A stretch of DNA of 64,000 nucleotides from UBA4782 sp034429195 (GCA_034429195.1 DAOUGQ010000007.1:310001-374000); one strand, 5' to 3'; numbered from the stretch's first letter, positions 35,506-43,929 are shown. A program made the numbers and translations. The notes: generated by a model from the letters alone, not told the origin.

Positions 35506-35526
35506 ATTAGATTATTTTAATCTAAT
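35506..35526. repeat. Perfect AT-rich inverted repeat across a stop codon
   Basis: ATTAGATTA (35506-35514), TTT, TAATCTAAT (35518-35526). The 9-bp arms are perfect. It overlaps the end of the DUF3592-like gene and lies upstream of the decarboxylase operon's leader. It is too AT-rich to be a strong terminator; it may be a protein site. Confidence 0.5.
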
Positions 35527-36026
35527 GTCAAAACCTGAATCAATAAAATCGTACCGCCACAGATAACACACAGGCTGCAGATTATCAGCACGATTCCGGC
35601 AACCAGCCAGATATTTGCTGCACTATTGGATACTTTGGCCGTTACTTCTGCGGCATTTATGGGATTGAAAAATACAGAGATTTTTGATCCAACCGGGTAT
35701 TTATTCAAAATATCTTGCGCTTTGCTCAAAGAAAGTTTTTGAGAACCGAAATCAAGTTGTGTGGCAGTGAAATTATATCCATCGACAATATAGGAATACT
35801 CAAGCACTGGTTTATAAAAAATATCATGACCACCGTAAGTTGCGGGTTCTTCTGATCTTTCAAGGCGAGCAGCTTTCACAATACCTTCAACATTAATCCA
35901 TTTTGGATCAATGTTATATCTGCCTTTTACAATAAAAAATCGTACCAGGGCATAAATGCCTGGTATTCCAAAGGCTCCTGCCATAAGCAAAGTAAATACG
36001 AGAAGAAGAACAGTTTCAGTACGCAT
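35517..36026 (-). CDS. DUF3592-like membrane protein
   Basis: A 169-residue protein with transmembrane helices at about 4-28 and 136-160. A beta-rich domain between them resembles DUF3592 (YSYIVDGYNFTATQLDFGSQK, then YPVGSKISVFFNPINAAEV). This fold is widespread and of unknown function. The ATG has AAGGA about 8 nt upstream. Its stop codon lies inside a 21-bp AT-rich palindrome (35506-35526). Confidence 0.78.
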   Translation of the reverse strand: MRTETVLLLVFTLLMAGAFGIPGIYALVRFFIVKGRYNIDPKWINVEGIVKAARLERSEEPATYGGHDIFYKPVLEYSYIVDGYNFTATQLDFGSQKLSLSKAQDILNKYPVGSKISVFFNPINAAEVTAKVSNSAANIWLVAGIVLIICSLCVICGGTILLIQVLTLD

Positions 36027-36082
36027 TGTTCATTTCCTTTTCCAAAGGCAGTTTTTCAATTATTACAAAATGCAACAAATCA

Positions 36083-36109
36083 AAAGGCGAGGAGTATAAC
36101 TCCTCGCCT
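36083..36109 (-). terminator. Intrinsic terminator of glyQS
   Basis: AAGGCGAGGAGT (36083-36094) pairs with ACTCCTCGCCTT (36098-36109), a perfect 12-bp stem with a 3-nt loop. On the minus strand it is followed by TTGATTTG. Confidence 0.88.
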
Positions 36110-36117
36110 TAACTCAT

Positions 36118-39100
36118 TTAGAAGCCTTCTAACTTCGAAAAATCGACTACACCATCTGCCAACCTGACAATACGTTGCAACATTCCCAATCGATTGGACC
36201 GCTCGACCTCATTTTCCGACATAACCAGCACTGTATCAAAGAAACGATTGATAGCTGGGATCATGGGTGTAAATACTGCAAAGAAGTCCTTAACTGAACC
36301 TTTTGCACGTGGCGCAGATTCGGCCTGATTTATTGCAGCGAACAACTCCTTTTCCACAGGTTCGCTTATGGATTGGGGAGTAACTACAAACTCCTGCTTA
36401 TGGTCGCGAGTGATGCGAACGCATCGTGAATAGGCAGGCAAGATGGTATTCCAATCAGGTTTGCCCACCCAGACACTCAATTCTTTAATCGCTCTGGCTG
36501 CGGCAGCAGGATTCTGCTGCTGGGCTTCCAACACTGCATCCACTACATCATATCGATAACCCTGATCGAGAAACATGCTACGCATTCGACCAGAAATGAA
36601 TTCAAGGCAGTCTTGTAAAACTTTTTCATCTGCCTTAACTGGCAGGTTCATGATGGCTTGTTCCAGTCCATAGGTGAGGTTGAAATCTACATCCCAGGTG
36701 ATCAGATTTTGCACAAGCCCTAAAGCACTACGCCTTAAAGCGAAGGGATCTTTAGTGCCGCTGGGTGCAAGTCCGGCTGCAAACAATCCGGCAATGCTGT
36801 CCAGCCGATCAGCAAGACCGATCACCAAACCAGCCTGGTGGAGAGGTTGCGAATCACCGGCAAATCTGGGAAGATAATGCTCATAAATGGCATCAGCGAC
36901 TGCTGCATCAATACCCGCATTTTGCGCATAATAACGACCCATCACACCCTGTAGAGATGTCATCTCCACTACCATGTGAGATACCAGGTCAGCTTTACAC
37001 AGGTGCGCCGCCTGCAATGCGGTTTTTACTTCTACTTCAGAAAGAGCAAGATGTTTTGCCAGCACAGCGGTGAGCTTTTCAATACGCTGTGTTTTTGCCA
37101 GCATCGAGCCTAATTTTTGCTGAAATGCAAGTGTATCCAGTTTTGTGAGGAAAACGGGTAGTTCAGTCTTTAAATCTTCCATGATGAAGAAAGCTGCATC
37201 TGCAAATCGAGCACGGATCACCTGCTCATTTCCATCTGCAACCACATCCAGGCTCTGATCATCGCCATTGCGAACCGCGATGAAATATGGGAGTAATTTC
37301 CCTTCATTATCCTGCACAGGGAAATACCGTTGATGCTTTTTCATCACTGAGACCAGTACTTCCTTTGGGAGCTGCAGTCTATCCTTTTCAAATTCCCCAC
37401 GTAATGCAGTAGGCACTTCCACAAGCATGGTTACTTCATCCAATAATGCATCATCAAGAATTGGTTCGGCCTTGACTTCTTTCATTAATGCGCTCACCTG
37501 ATCAGCGATCACCTTACGCCGGGTTGCGCTGTCAAGGATGATGCCCTGTTTACTGAGAAAATCAAAGTATTCATCAGGATGATTAACCGAAAATGTTTCA
37601 GGGTAATAAAAACGCAATCCGCGGGTCTCTCGGTCTGAGGAAAGTCCTGCATAAGTAAATGGAATGACAGAATCACCAAATAGAGCTAACATCCAGCGGA
37701 TAGGCCTCGAAAAGGCGATACCACTGCTATTCCAACGCATGGACTTGTCAAACTTGATAGAAGCCAGCCAATCAGCCAGGACACCAGATAGAACGGTAAT
37801 GGCATCTTTGCCATTTTCATGGATGGTTGCAGCAACATATTTGCCACCATCTATTTCTTTTACCGTAAGAGCAGATACTTCTAAACCTTTACTGCGAGCA
37901 AAGCCTTCAGCTGCAGGGGTGGGAACACCCAGCGCATCGAAAGCACGGGCAGCAGGTGGACCTTTAAAAACCACTTCTTGATCAGGCTGGGAAGCCGCCA
38001 TATCTTTCACATACACAACCAGCCGGCGAGGTGTGCCAAACACCTGAATATCACCATGCTCGAGGTGGCAGGCATCCAACCAGCCGGGAACTTTTTCTTT
38101 CAACTGATCGATCGCTGAAGCCAGATCTGCCACTGGGAGTTCTTCCGTTCCAATTTCGAACAGGAATGGAGCTTTTTCTCTGGCGATTATCCCTGCCGTT
38201 GTTTGAAGTTTTACTGAAGTGGTCTTTGATACAGTAGTCGTGTCGTCCAGCCAGGGGAATTCGAGCCGCTGTCGTTTTTCGAGGTACAACTCAGATACTT
38301 TGCGGGAAAGATCTCGCATCCGTCCGAAGAATTGTTGGCGTTCGGTCACACCGATGGCTCCTCGTGTGTCGAGAATGTTGAAAGTGTGTGAGCATTTAAG
38401 GATATAGTCATGAGCTGGCAGCACGAGTTCCTGATCCAATGCGGCACGGGCTTCTTCTTCGAATAATGTATACATTTTTCGCAAGCGTTCGACATCGGCA
38501 ACTTCAAAATAGTACTTGCTATGTTCCTGTTCGCCTTGTAAATGAACATCACCATATGTTCGTGATGGGCTCCATCGAATATCGCGAAAACTGTGTACGC
38601 CCTGCAGCGCAATGGCAATCCTCTCCAACCCATAGGTTATTTCAACCGAAACTGGATCAAGCACCTGTCCGCCAGCCTGCTGAAAATAGGTGAATTGAGT
38701 GATTTCCTGACCATCCAGCCATACTTCCCATCCCAACCCCCATGCACCCAAAGCTGGGCTTTCCCATTTATCTTCTACAAAACGAATATCATGCTGCCGG
38801 GGATCAATTCCCAAAGCTTCAAGAGAGTGAAGATAAATTTCCTGCGGATTACCTGGATCTGGTTTGAGAATGACCTGAAATTGGGTATGCTGCTGCAGAC
38901 GGTTTGGGTTTTCGCCATACCGGCCATCATCTGGTCGGACCGAAGGCTCTACATAAGCCACATTCCAGGGTTCAGGGCCCAAAACACGCAAAGAGGTGGC
39001 AGGGTTCATCGTACCTGCACCGACCTGGGTGTAATAAGGCTGCCAGATCAAGCAGCCATAATCTGACCAGAAACGCTGCAAGGTAAGAATTATTGACTGA

Positions 39101-39120
39101 AAATCTAAAGGTGTAGACAT
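36118..39120 (-). CDS. glyQS: Fused glycyl-tRNA synthetase (alpha-beta in one chain)
   Basis: Charges tRNA(Gly). The bacterial alpha2beta2 enzyme is here a single 1000-residue chain. Residues 1-290 are the catalytic alpha part (IILTLQRFWSDYGCLIWQPY, GAGTMNPATSLRVLGPEPWN, AYVEPSVRPDDGRYGENPNR), and residues about 318-1000 the beta part beginning FLFEIGTEELPVADL. The short linker contains no frameshift. Fusion of GlyQ and GlyS is known in some lineages, including Chlamydia. A TGGTATAAT lies about 36 nt before the ATG and TGGAG serves as ribosome binding site. Confidence 0.95.
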   Translation of the reverse strand: MSTPLDFQSIILTLQRFWSDYGCLIWQPYYTQVGAGTMNPATSLRVLGPEPWNVAYVEPSVRPDDGRYGENPNRLQQHTQFQVILKPDPGNPQEIYLHSLEALGIDPRQHDIRFVEDKWESPALGAWGLGWEVWLDGQEITQFTYFQQAGGQVLDPVSVEITYGLERIAIALQGVHSFRDIRWSPSRTYGDVHLQGEQEHSKYYFEVADVERLRKMYTLFEEEARAALDQELVLPAHDYILKCSHTFNILDTRGAIGVTERQQFFGRMRDLSRKVSELYLEKRQRLEFPWLDDTTTVSKTTSVKLQTTAGIIAREKAPFLFEIGTEELPVADLASAIDQLKEKVPGWLDACHLEHGDIQVFGTPRRLVVYVKDMAASQPDQEVVFKGPPAARAFDALGVPTPAAEGFARSKGLEVSALTVKEIDGGKYVAATIHENGKDAITVLSGVLADWLASIKFDKSMRWNSSGIAFSRPIRWMLALFGDSVIPFTYAGLSSDRETRGLRFYYPETFSVNHPDEYFDFLSKQGIILDSATRRKVIADQVSALMKEVKAEPILDDALLDEVTMLVEVPTALRGEFEKDRLQLPKEVLVSVMKKHQRYFPVQDNEGKLLPYFIAVRNGDDQSLDVVADGNEQVIRARFADAAFFIMEDLKTELPVFLTKLDTLAFQQKLGSMLAKTQRIEKLTAVLAKHLALSEVEVKTALQAAHLCKADLVSHMVVEMTSLQGVMGRYYAQNAGIDAAVADAIYEHYLPRFAGDSQPLHQAGLVIGLADRLDSIAGLFAAGLAPSGTKDPFALRRSALGLVQNLITWDVDFNLTYGLEQAIMNLPVKADEKVLQDCLEFISGRMRSMFLDQGYRYDVVDAVLEAQQQNPAAAARAIKELSVWVGKPDWNTILPAYSRCVRITRDHKQEFVVTPQSISEPVEKELFAAINQAESAPRAKGSVKDFFAVFTPMIPAINRFFDTVLVMSENEVERSNRLGMLQRIVRLADGVVDFSKLEGF

Positions 39121-39155
39121 GCTTACTCCAGAAAATCACAAAATAATGAAAGAGA

Positions 39156-39164
39156 ATTATACCA
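39156..39164 (-). promoter_or_regulatory. Extended -10 promoter of glyQS
   Basis: TGGTATAAT on the minus strand, the same extended -10 seen before several other genes in the window. Transcription would start about 29 nt before the ATG. Confidence 0.55.
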
Positions 39165-39179
39165 GAGGTAGATTAGTAC

Positions 39180-39398
39180 TTATTTCTCGCGTTCTTTCCC
39201 TTGTTGGTGTTTAATACGCTCATGTTCTTTTCTCATTTCACGCTCAAACTCTTCTTTCGTCTCTCCGTGCATATAATCTGTAGCGTCAAGCTCACCCCTT
39301 AACTGCATCAGTTCAAGCTGGTAAATATCCTCCTCATTTTCAGGAATATGAATTCTTGCCATTTTTCCGTTTGTTCCATAACAAATTTCAATTTTCAT
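39180..39398 (-). CDS. Small charged protein of unknown function
   Basis: A 72-residue ORF I do not recognise: an N-terminal beta-like segment (MKIEICYGTNGKMARIHIPE) and a highly charged helical tail (EEFEREMRKEHERIKHQQGK). AGGGG lies 8 nt before the ATG, and no gene lies on the other strand, so it is probably real. It sits between glyQS and a divergent sensor kinase. Confidence 0.55.
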   Translation of the reverse strand: MKIEICYGTNGKMARIHIPENEEDIYQLELMQLRGELDATDYMHGETKEEFEREMRKEHERIKHQQGKEREK

Positions 39399-39553
39399 AG
39401 AATGAACCCCTGGTGATTTTCATGGTTGAACAACAGGAAGTATTATAGACCCTCAACTGAACAGTAGCAACATGCTTTCCAATCGCCTGGGAAACCATCA
39501 GTGTCTAAATCACGCCTTTTCATTCCTCCAAATCAGGGTAAAATTACTCCGAT

Positions 39554-41239
39554 ATGGATGAGCCTTTTGGTTGTAAACAATTACAAGAACGCCTGGCAAT
39601 GCTGCATAGAGCTGCACTCGAGTTGGTGCAGGATATTTCTCTTGACTCTTTGCTACACCGGCTGGCAACACTTGCGTGTGAACAATCCGATGCGCAGTAT
39701 GCAGCAGTAGGCGTGCAGGATGAGCAGGGAAAACTGGTGCAATTCATCCCTGTTGGGATAGATGAGGCTGAAATTCAGAAAACAGAGCAACTCCCAACCG
39801 GAATGGGATTGATCGGTACATTGATGAACACCCACGAAACGATCCGCCTGACCAATATCAAAGATGATCCTCGCAGTGTTGGTGTTCCCTCGTTTCATCC
39901 TGGGATGACCTCATTTCTGGGTGTTCCCATCTGGCACGGCGACCATCAGTTAGGGCAAATATATCTGACCAACAAAGCTAATGGTACTGAATTTACAGAA
40001 GACGATCAGCAGGTCATTGAAACGCTAGCTTCTTATGCAGCCATCGCGATTTCCAATGCACGTTTATACCGGCAATTGGTGGATCGTGATCGTACACTGA
40101 CACGCAGAAATGAAAACCTGGCTCTGCTTAATGAGCTGGCATCTACGCTTGCAACTGCTTCAGATGTAGATCAAATCTTGAAAAAAGCTCTCAGTCAGGT
40201 GATCAGTTGCCTGGATATCGAGATTGGTGAAATCTTCCTGCGCCAGGAAGACGGAATGACCCTAAAAATGGTACTTCATCAGGGTGAGTCCATTCAAAAC
40301 ATTTATACAAGAGAGAGTTTTTTGGTTGGCGTAGGTTTGATCGGCAATACCGCCAGTACCGGGCAGGCGCACCTTGTGGATTTACCTGATAAAAAGTTAC
40401 CCGAGTTGAACCCTGAACTTGAATCTAAAGGATTCAACCAGGTTGCCTGTTTTCCTCTAAGGGGACGTAGTGGAGTATTAGGTACACTTACCATTGTCAT
40501 TCACGACCCTAAACCTCTGGATGAACTTGAAATTCAATTCCTTTCGAACATCAGTGCCTGGGTGGGCACTGCTATTGAAAATGCCGAATTAAATGTGCAG
40601 CAGAGACGGCTTGCGGTGTTGGAAGAACGGGAACGTATCGGAATGGACTTGCATGACGGAGTTATCCAATCAATCTATGCGGTGGGTCTCACCCTCGAAC
40701 ATGCTCGCCTTTTGATGGAAGATGATACTCCCATGGCACGACAGCGTATCACGCAAGCTATTGCTGATTTGAATAAGACCATCCGTGACATTCGCACTTA
40801 TATCCTTGACCTGCGACCTCGCCAGTTCCATGATGAAAGCCTGATGCAAGGGCTTACCCGTCTTTCCAACGAATTTAAAGCCAACACATTGATCGATGTC
40901 ACTCTCACCGGCCCCACTGAAGGGATTGCCAACCTGACCAACACTCGAGCGATGGCACTTTTCCATATCTGCCAGGAGGCTCTGGCGAATATAGCCAAAC
41001 ACGCCCATGCTCATCATGTGGATGTCGTTGTGTGGTCAACAACTGAACGCGTTTTGATGGAAGTCACTGATGATGGCAACGGGTTTGACCTCGAGCGGAT
41101 CAAAATGACCCTTGGGCATGGCTTGATGAATATTCAAACCCGGGCTCGCAATGTGGGTGGTGATGTTGAAATCACCTCTGAACCGGGGATGGGAACCACC
41201 GTTTTGACCTGGGTTCCTTCCGGCAATACCAAAGCTTGA
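39554..41239 (+). CDS. GAF-domain sensor histidine kinase (NarL-type partner)
   Basis: A 561-residue soluble kinase with two GAF domains (about 25-175 and 200-345). A HisKA_3 dimerisation/phosphoacceptor domain has His367 in RERIGMDLHDGVIQSIYAVG, and an HATPase domain follows (EALANIAKHAHAHH, DDGNGFDL, HGLMNIQTRA). HisKA_3 kinases pair with NarL/LuxR-type response regulators, but none lies in this window, so it is an orphan here. No transmembrane helix is seen; the GAF domains should sense an internal ligand. TAAAAT ends 9 nt before the ATG, so the leader is very short. Confidence 0.9.
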   Translation: MDEPFGCKQLQERLAMLHRAALELVQDISLDSLLHRLATLACEQSDAQYAAVGVQDEQGKLVQFIPVGIDEAEIQKTEQLPTGMGLIGTLMNTHETIRLTNIKDDPRSVGVPSFHPGMTSFLGVPIWHGDHQLGQIYLTNKANGTEFTEDDQQVIETLASYAAIAISNARLYRQLVDRDRTLTRRNENLALLNELASTLATASDVDQILKKALSQVISCLDIEIGEIFLRQEDGMTLKMVLHQGESIQNIYTRESFLVGVGLIGNTASTGQAHLVDLPDKKLPELNPELESKGFNQVACFPLRGRSGVLGTLTIVIHDPKPLDELEIQFLSNISAWVGTAIENAELNVQQRRLAVLEERERIGMDLHDGVIQSIYAVGLTLEHARLLMEDDTPMARQRITQAIADLNKTIRDIRTYILDLRPRQFHDESLMQGLTRLSNEFKANTLIDVTLTGPTEGIANLTNTRAMALFHICQEALANIAKHAHAHHVDVVVWSTTERVLMEVTDDGNGFDLERIKMTLGHGLMNIQTRARNVGGDVEITSEPGMGTTVLTWVPSGNTKA

Positions 41240-41247
41240 TTTGCTGC

Positions 41248-41256
41248 TGGTATAAT
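41248..41256 (+). promoter_or_regulatory. Extended -10 giving a leaderless start
   Basis: TGGTATAAT, with the hexamer ending 7 nt before the ATG at 41264. It sits 8 bp after the kinase stop codon, so the methyltransferase gene has its own promoter. Confidence 0.55.
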
Positions 41257-41263
41257 CACCTCC

Positions 41264-42007
41264 ATGGATCCTGAAAACCTCGAAAAAGCAGCCTTACGCG
41301 GCGAACCCTCGCATGTCTGGCGAGCCGGTCAGGAACGCCGTTTAAAGATGATCCAACAGGCAGCCGGGGAACGCCTTTCTGGACATATCCTGGTGGATGG
41401 GTGCGGCGTGGGAGCTTACCTGGGAAAACTGGCTTCTGAGCAAAATAGAACGATCGGGCTGGATATTGAGTTTCCGCGCACCCTTGATGCGCAGAAAAAA
41501 GCTCCCCGAGTGGTATGTGGTGCAGGCGAATACCTGCCCTTCCCGGATAATTCTTTCGACCTGCTGCTCAATCACGAAGTACTCGAACATGTAAGCGATG
41601 ACAGGATGGCCATAGCAGAAATGGTGCGGGTTCTCAAGCCAGGAGGAAGATTGGTCCTCTTTTGCCCGAATCGCGGATATCCTTTTGAGACACATGGGGT
41701 GTACTGGCGAGGTAAGTATCATTTTGGCAATAAGTTATTCGTGAATTACCTTCCTCGAGAGTGGCGTAATAAACTTGCGCCGCATGTGCGAGTGTATTCT
41801 TCCACCGATTTGAACAAACTGTTTACCGGGCTTCCAGTAAAAAAGATAACGAAAACTGTTATTTTTGGTGCGTATGACAACATGATCGCCCGATTTGGAT
41901 TCGTTGGAAAGATTCTACGGGGGATATTGCAGTTCCTGGAAAGAACACCTTTGCGTGGGTTGGGGTTAAGTCATTTTTGGGTAGTTGAAAAAGAGAAGAG
42001 ATTTTAA
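41264..42007 (+). CDS. Class I SAM-dependent methyltransferase
   Basis: A 247-residue methyltransferase. Motif I is LVDGCGVGAYLGKLA (about 45-59). LLNHEVLEHVSDDRMAIAEM then LKPGGRLVLFCPNRGYPFE are motifs II and III of the Methyltransf_11 type. The C-terminal half has a conserved-looking stretch HGVYWRGKYHFGNKLFVNYLP, seen in methyltransferases near glycan or lipid genes, but the substrate cannot be told. Probably transcribed as a leaderless mRNA. The stop codon lies in the first of two TTTTAACCACAA repeats. Confidence 0.82.
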   Translation: MDPENLEKAALRGEPSHVWRAGQERRLKMIQQAAGERLSGHILVDGCGVGAYLGKLASEQNRTIGLDIEFPRTLDAQKKAPRVVCGAGEYLPFPDNSFDLLLNHEVLEHVSDDRMAIAEMVRVLKPGGRLVLFCPNRGYPFETHGVYWRGKYHFGNKLFVNYLPREWRNKLAPHVRVYSSTDLNKLFTGLPVKKITKTVIFGAYDNMIARFGFVGKILRGILQFLERTPLRGLGLSHFWVVEKEKRF

Positions 42008-42054
42008 CCACAAAGGTTTTAACCACAATAAGAATAACCCCCCCTGGCTTCAAC

Positions 42055-42087
42055 ACCCTCCCCATTTTCATTGAAAATAGGGAGGGT
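42055..42087. terminator. Hairpin between two converging methyltransferase genes
   Basis: ACCCTCCC (42055-42062) pairs with GGGAGGGT (42080-42087), and ATTTTC (42064-42069) with GAAAAT (42073-42078) inside it. No clear T-run follows on either strand, so termination may be weak or Rho-assisted. Confidence 0.55.
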
Positions 42088-42096
42088 AGAGAGGGG

Positions 42097-42984
42097 TTAA
42101 TTATTCAGACGGAAATCGTAGATACCATCATTCACATGAAACGTTCGCCCACATTGTGAACAATGAATTTCAGGCGGAGTATCATCAAGTTTGCCAGATG
42201 CACAAGCCGGGCATTGAAAGAAGGAGCCCTCAGATGCAACAGGGGTATTTCCCACAGCTCGGTTACGAGTGAATACACTTGGAGTTACCTTGATCCAGCT
42301 ACCCGTTGGCTGCAGCACGCTGTCCATCCAAACCAACATTTTCAATGGTATGACTTTTTTTAAGAATCCCACCCGAAAGTGTGAGACCGTTAACGAGCGC
42401 TCATTCACAAAACCCACTTCTTGTAACCATTGGCTCACCGTCCTGGGATGGAAGTCAAAATTTAACTCCGTGAATTCTACCTGATCAAGAGTATATGGAC
42501 TCCAGGTCTGCTTTCGGAACAGATATCGCAACATAGCTTTCAGGTTTCGTTTGTTGGCATATTCGAGAATGAAAATCGCATCAGGCTGTAGCGCACGGCG
42601 GGTTTGCATTAATGCTTTCTTTGCATCTGCCATGTGATGCAAAGTGCGGATCATGGTAGCGCCATCGAATAACCCTGCGACAAAAGGAAGGTGATAAATA
42701 TCCGCAGCCACATACCGGAACCGGCTGCTTTCCCCCAATCGCTGGCGAGCTTGCTGTAATTGTGTGGTAGAGTAATCCACAAGTGTAATATGGTCATACT
42801 GTTGGTAGCGTAATGTGTTACGTCCTGCTCCAGCACCTAATTCCAGCATGTGATTTCCGCTGGAAGGTAGCAGACGCTTCAAAGCAACTGCCTCTGCAGC
42901 ATCTTCATAGGCGCGTGTGCCCTGATCCCAGAAGCTTTGCTGGTAATCAGAACCTTCGTAGCTACAAACAGGTGGAGTTTGCAT
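42097..42984 (-). CDS. Class I methyltransferase with C-terminal zinc ribbon
   Basis: A 295-residue protein with a SAM-binding domain (LELGAGAGRNTLRYQQYDHITLVD, FDGATMIRTLHHMADA). The C-terminal zinc ribbon has FQCPACASG and IHCSQCGRTF (two CxxC knuckles), resembling the Trm112-like modules fused to some methyltransferases. The substrate is unknown; a role on RNA or a ribosome-linked target is only a guess from the ribbon. The ATG is 12 nt after the SRP RNA on the same strand, and no Shine-Dalgarno sequence is seen, so it may be read from the SRP RNA promoter. Confidence 0.82.
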   Translation of the reverse strand: MQTPPVCSYEGSDYQQSFWDQGTRAYEDAAEAVALKRLLPSSGNHMLELGAGAGRNTLRYQQYDHITLVDYSTTQLQQARQRLGESSRFRYVAADIYHLPFVAGLFDGATMIRTLHHMADAKKALMQTRRALQPDAIFILEYANKRNLKAMLRYLFRKQTWSPYTLDQVEFTELNFDFHPRTVSQWLQEVGFVNERSLTVSHFRVGFLKKVIPLKMLVWMDSVLQPTGSWIKVTPSVFTRNRAVGNTPVASEGSFFQCPACASGKLDDTPPEIHCSQCGRTFHVNDGIYDFRLNN

Positions 42985-42996
42985 AGTTTAAATAAA

Positions 42997-43106
42997 TGCG
43001 CCCGAGCAGGCTTACCGGCGGCACCCGGAATGACCTCCTTACCGCTGCTTCCTCTCGGACCTGACGGGGTTCGTAGGGTTCCGCCGCGCCGGACCCACCC
43101 GGACGC
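42997..43106 (-). ncRNA. ffs: Signal recognition particle RNA (4.5S type)
   Basis: The minus strand contains the universal SRP helix-8 core: GTCAGGTCCGAGAGGAAGCA, then GCGGTAAGG. The two flanks pair as a long hairpin (TGCGTCCGGGTGGGTCCGGC with GCCGGTAAGCCTGCTCGGGC). About 110 nt, the short bacterial form without an Alu domain. The RNA binds Ffh and its receptor FtsY for co-translational membrane targeting. The 5' end is placed at the G 7 nt after the -10 box; the 3' end is set by the end of pairing. Confidence 0.93.
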
Positions 43107-43112
43107 ACAGGA

Positions 43113-43141
43113 AGGATACCAGAGGGAAGGGGTGGTGTCAA
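43113..43141 (-). promoter_or_regulatory. Promoter of the SRP RNA
   Basis: On the minus strand a consensus TTGACA, a 17-bp spacer and TATCCT preceded by TGG. The expected start is the G at 43106, the 5' end of the SRP RNA helix. Confidence 0.88.
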
Positions 43142-43155
43142 GAAAAGAAAATCTC

Positions 43156-43183
43156 TTGTCTTCTCTATTCATACTTCTATAAT
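43156..43183 (+). promoter_or_regulatory. Promoter directly upstream of a terminator hairpin
   Basis: TTGTCT, a 16-bp spacer and a perfect TATAAT (43178-43183). The transcript would start near 43190, only about 5 nt before a strong terminator hairpin. Confidence 0.65.
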
Positions 43184-43194
43184 TAATAATACGT

Positions 43195-43241
43195 ACCCAT
43201 CGTAGCTATTCGTTGATGAACGAATCTCGATGGGTTTTTTT
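43195..43241 (+). terminator. Promoter-proximal terminator hairpin (attenuator or short RNA)
   Basis: ACCCATCG (43195-43202) pairs with CGATGGGT (43228-43235). Inside it ATTCGTT (43208-43214) pairs with AACGAAT (43219-43225) around a GATG loop; seven Ts follow. No gene on this strand precedes it, so it would stop RNA from the promoter at 43156-43183, leaving an RNA of about 50 nt. The next gene starts 26 nt after the T-run. Confidence 0.75.
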
Positions 43242-43266
43242 GATGACCTTATTTCAGGAGGGAATC

Positions 43267-43833
43267 ATGACAAACACTGAGATGTCGCATAGCTTTAATG
43301 CCACCATAGAAAAGTGTTACGATGGGCTGCTTTTTGCCTTGAAAAGCAGGAAAGTCGAAATAGTGTCTTCCAACTTGGCTGATAAAACCATTATTGCAAG
43401 ATGGGCAGGTGGAATGAGCGCAAAATTCACTACAGCATTAAAATGTCGCCAGTTGGATGATGGAACTACATCGATTGAATCAGAATACCGTCGTGACCTG
43501 ACACCTGGATTCTTTCGACCCATGGGAATAACACCACCACCAGAATACAACATGCAGATAAGCCGGATCTTTAATACAGTGAAAGAATATCTCGCTCCAG
43601 AATTCGACACAGTGAAAGCTCAGGCAGACATTGAACGAAGGATAAAAGCAGCCAAAAAAGAGGTTACCAGACGATTGATCATAATTGCCTTTTTAAGCGT
43701 TGTTACTGGATTGCTCTGGGGACTGCTAGCTCATGGATTTACCATTCATGGATTTACAACAGCACTGATAGTAGCATTGGTGGCATGGGCTGTTTACACT
43801 CTCTTAGGAACACTGTTCATCCGAAAAAATTAA
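43267..43833 (+). CDS. Two-helix membrane protein of unknown function
   Basis: A 188-residue protein I do not recognise. A soluble N-terminal domain (about 1-110; SHSFNATIEKCYDGLLFALK, then FTTALKCRQLDDGTTSIESE) resembles small SRPBCC or START-like folds only loosely. It is followed by a basic coil and two C-terminal helices (LIIIAFLSVVTGLLWGLLAH and TALIVALVAWAVYTLLGTLF). The ATG at 43267 has AGGAGG 5 nt upstream; the longer frame from 43213 starts inside the terminator hairpin. Expression appears to depend on reading through that hairpin. Confidence 0.75.
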   Translation: MTNTEMSHSFNATIEKCYDGLLFALKSRKVEIVSSNLADKTIIARWAGGMSAKFTTALKCRQLDDGTTSIESEYRRDLTPGFFRPMGITPPPEYNMQISRIFNTVKEYLAPEFDTVKAQADIERRIKAAKKEVTRRLIIIAFLSVVTGLLWGLLAHGFTIHGFTTALIVALVAWAVYTLLGTLFIRKN

Positions 43834-43929
43834 GAAAACCTGGTAGGGTATAAAAGAAAACCGAATTTCTCATCCATCGCACTATTTCATACTTTATAAT
43901 ACTTCCATCTTTAGATTCCGGAGGTCACT

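Noticed and set aside
43213..43266. Longer start of the two-helix membrane protein, or a leader peptide at 43213
   Set aside because: The ATGs lie in the terminator hairpin and have no ribosome binding site, while AGGAGG precedes the ATG at 43267. A leader peptide cannot be excluded but has no support.
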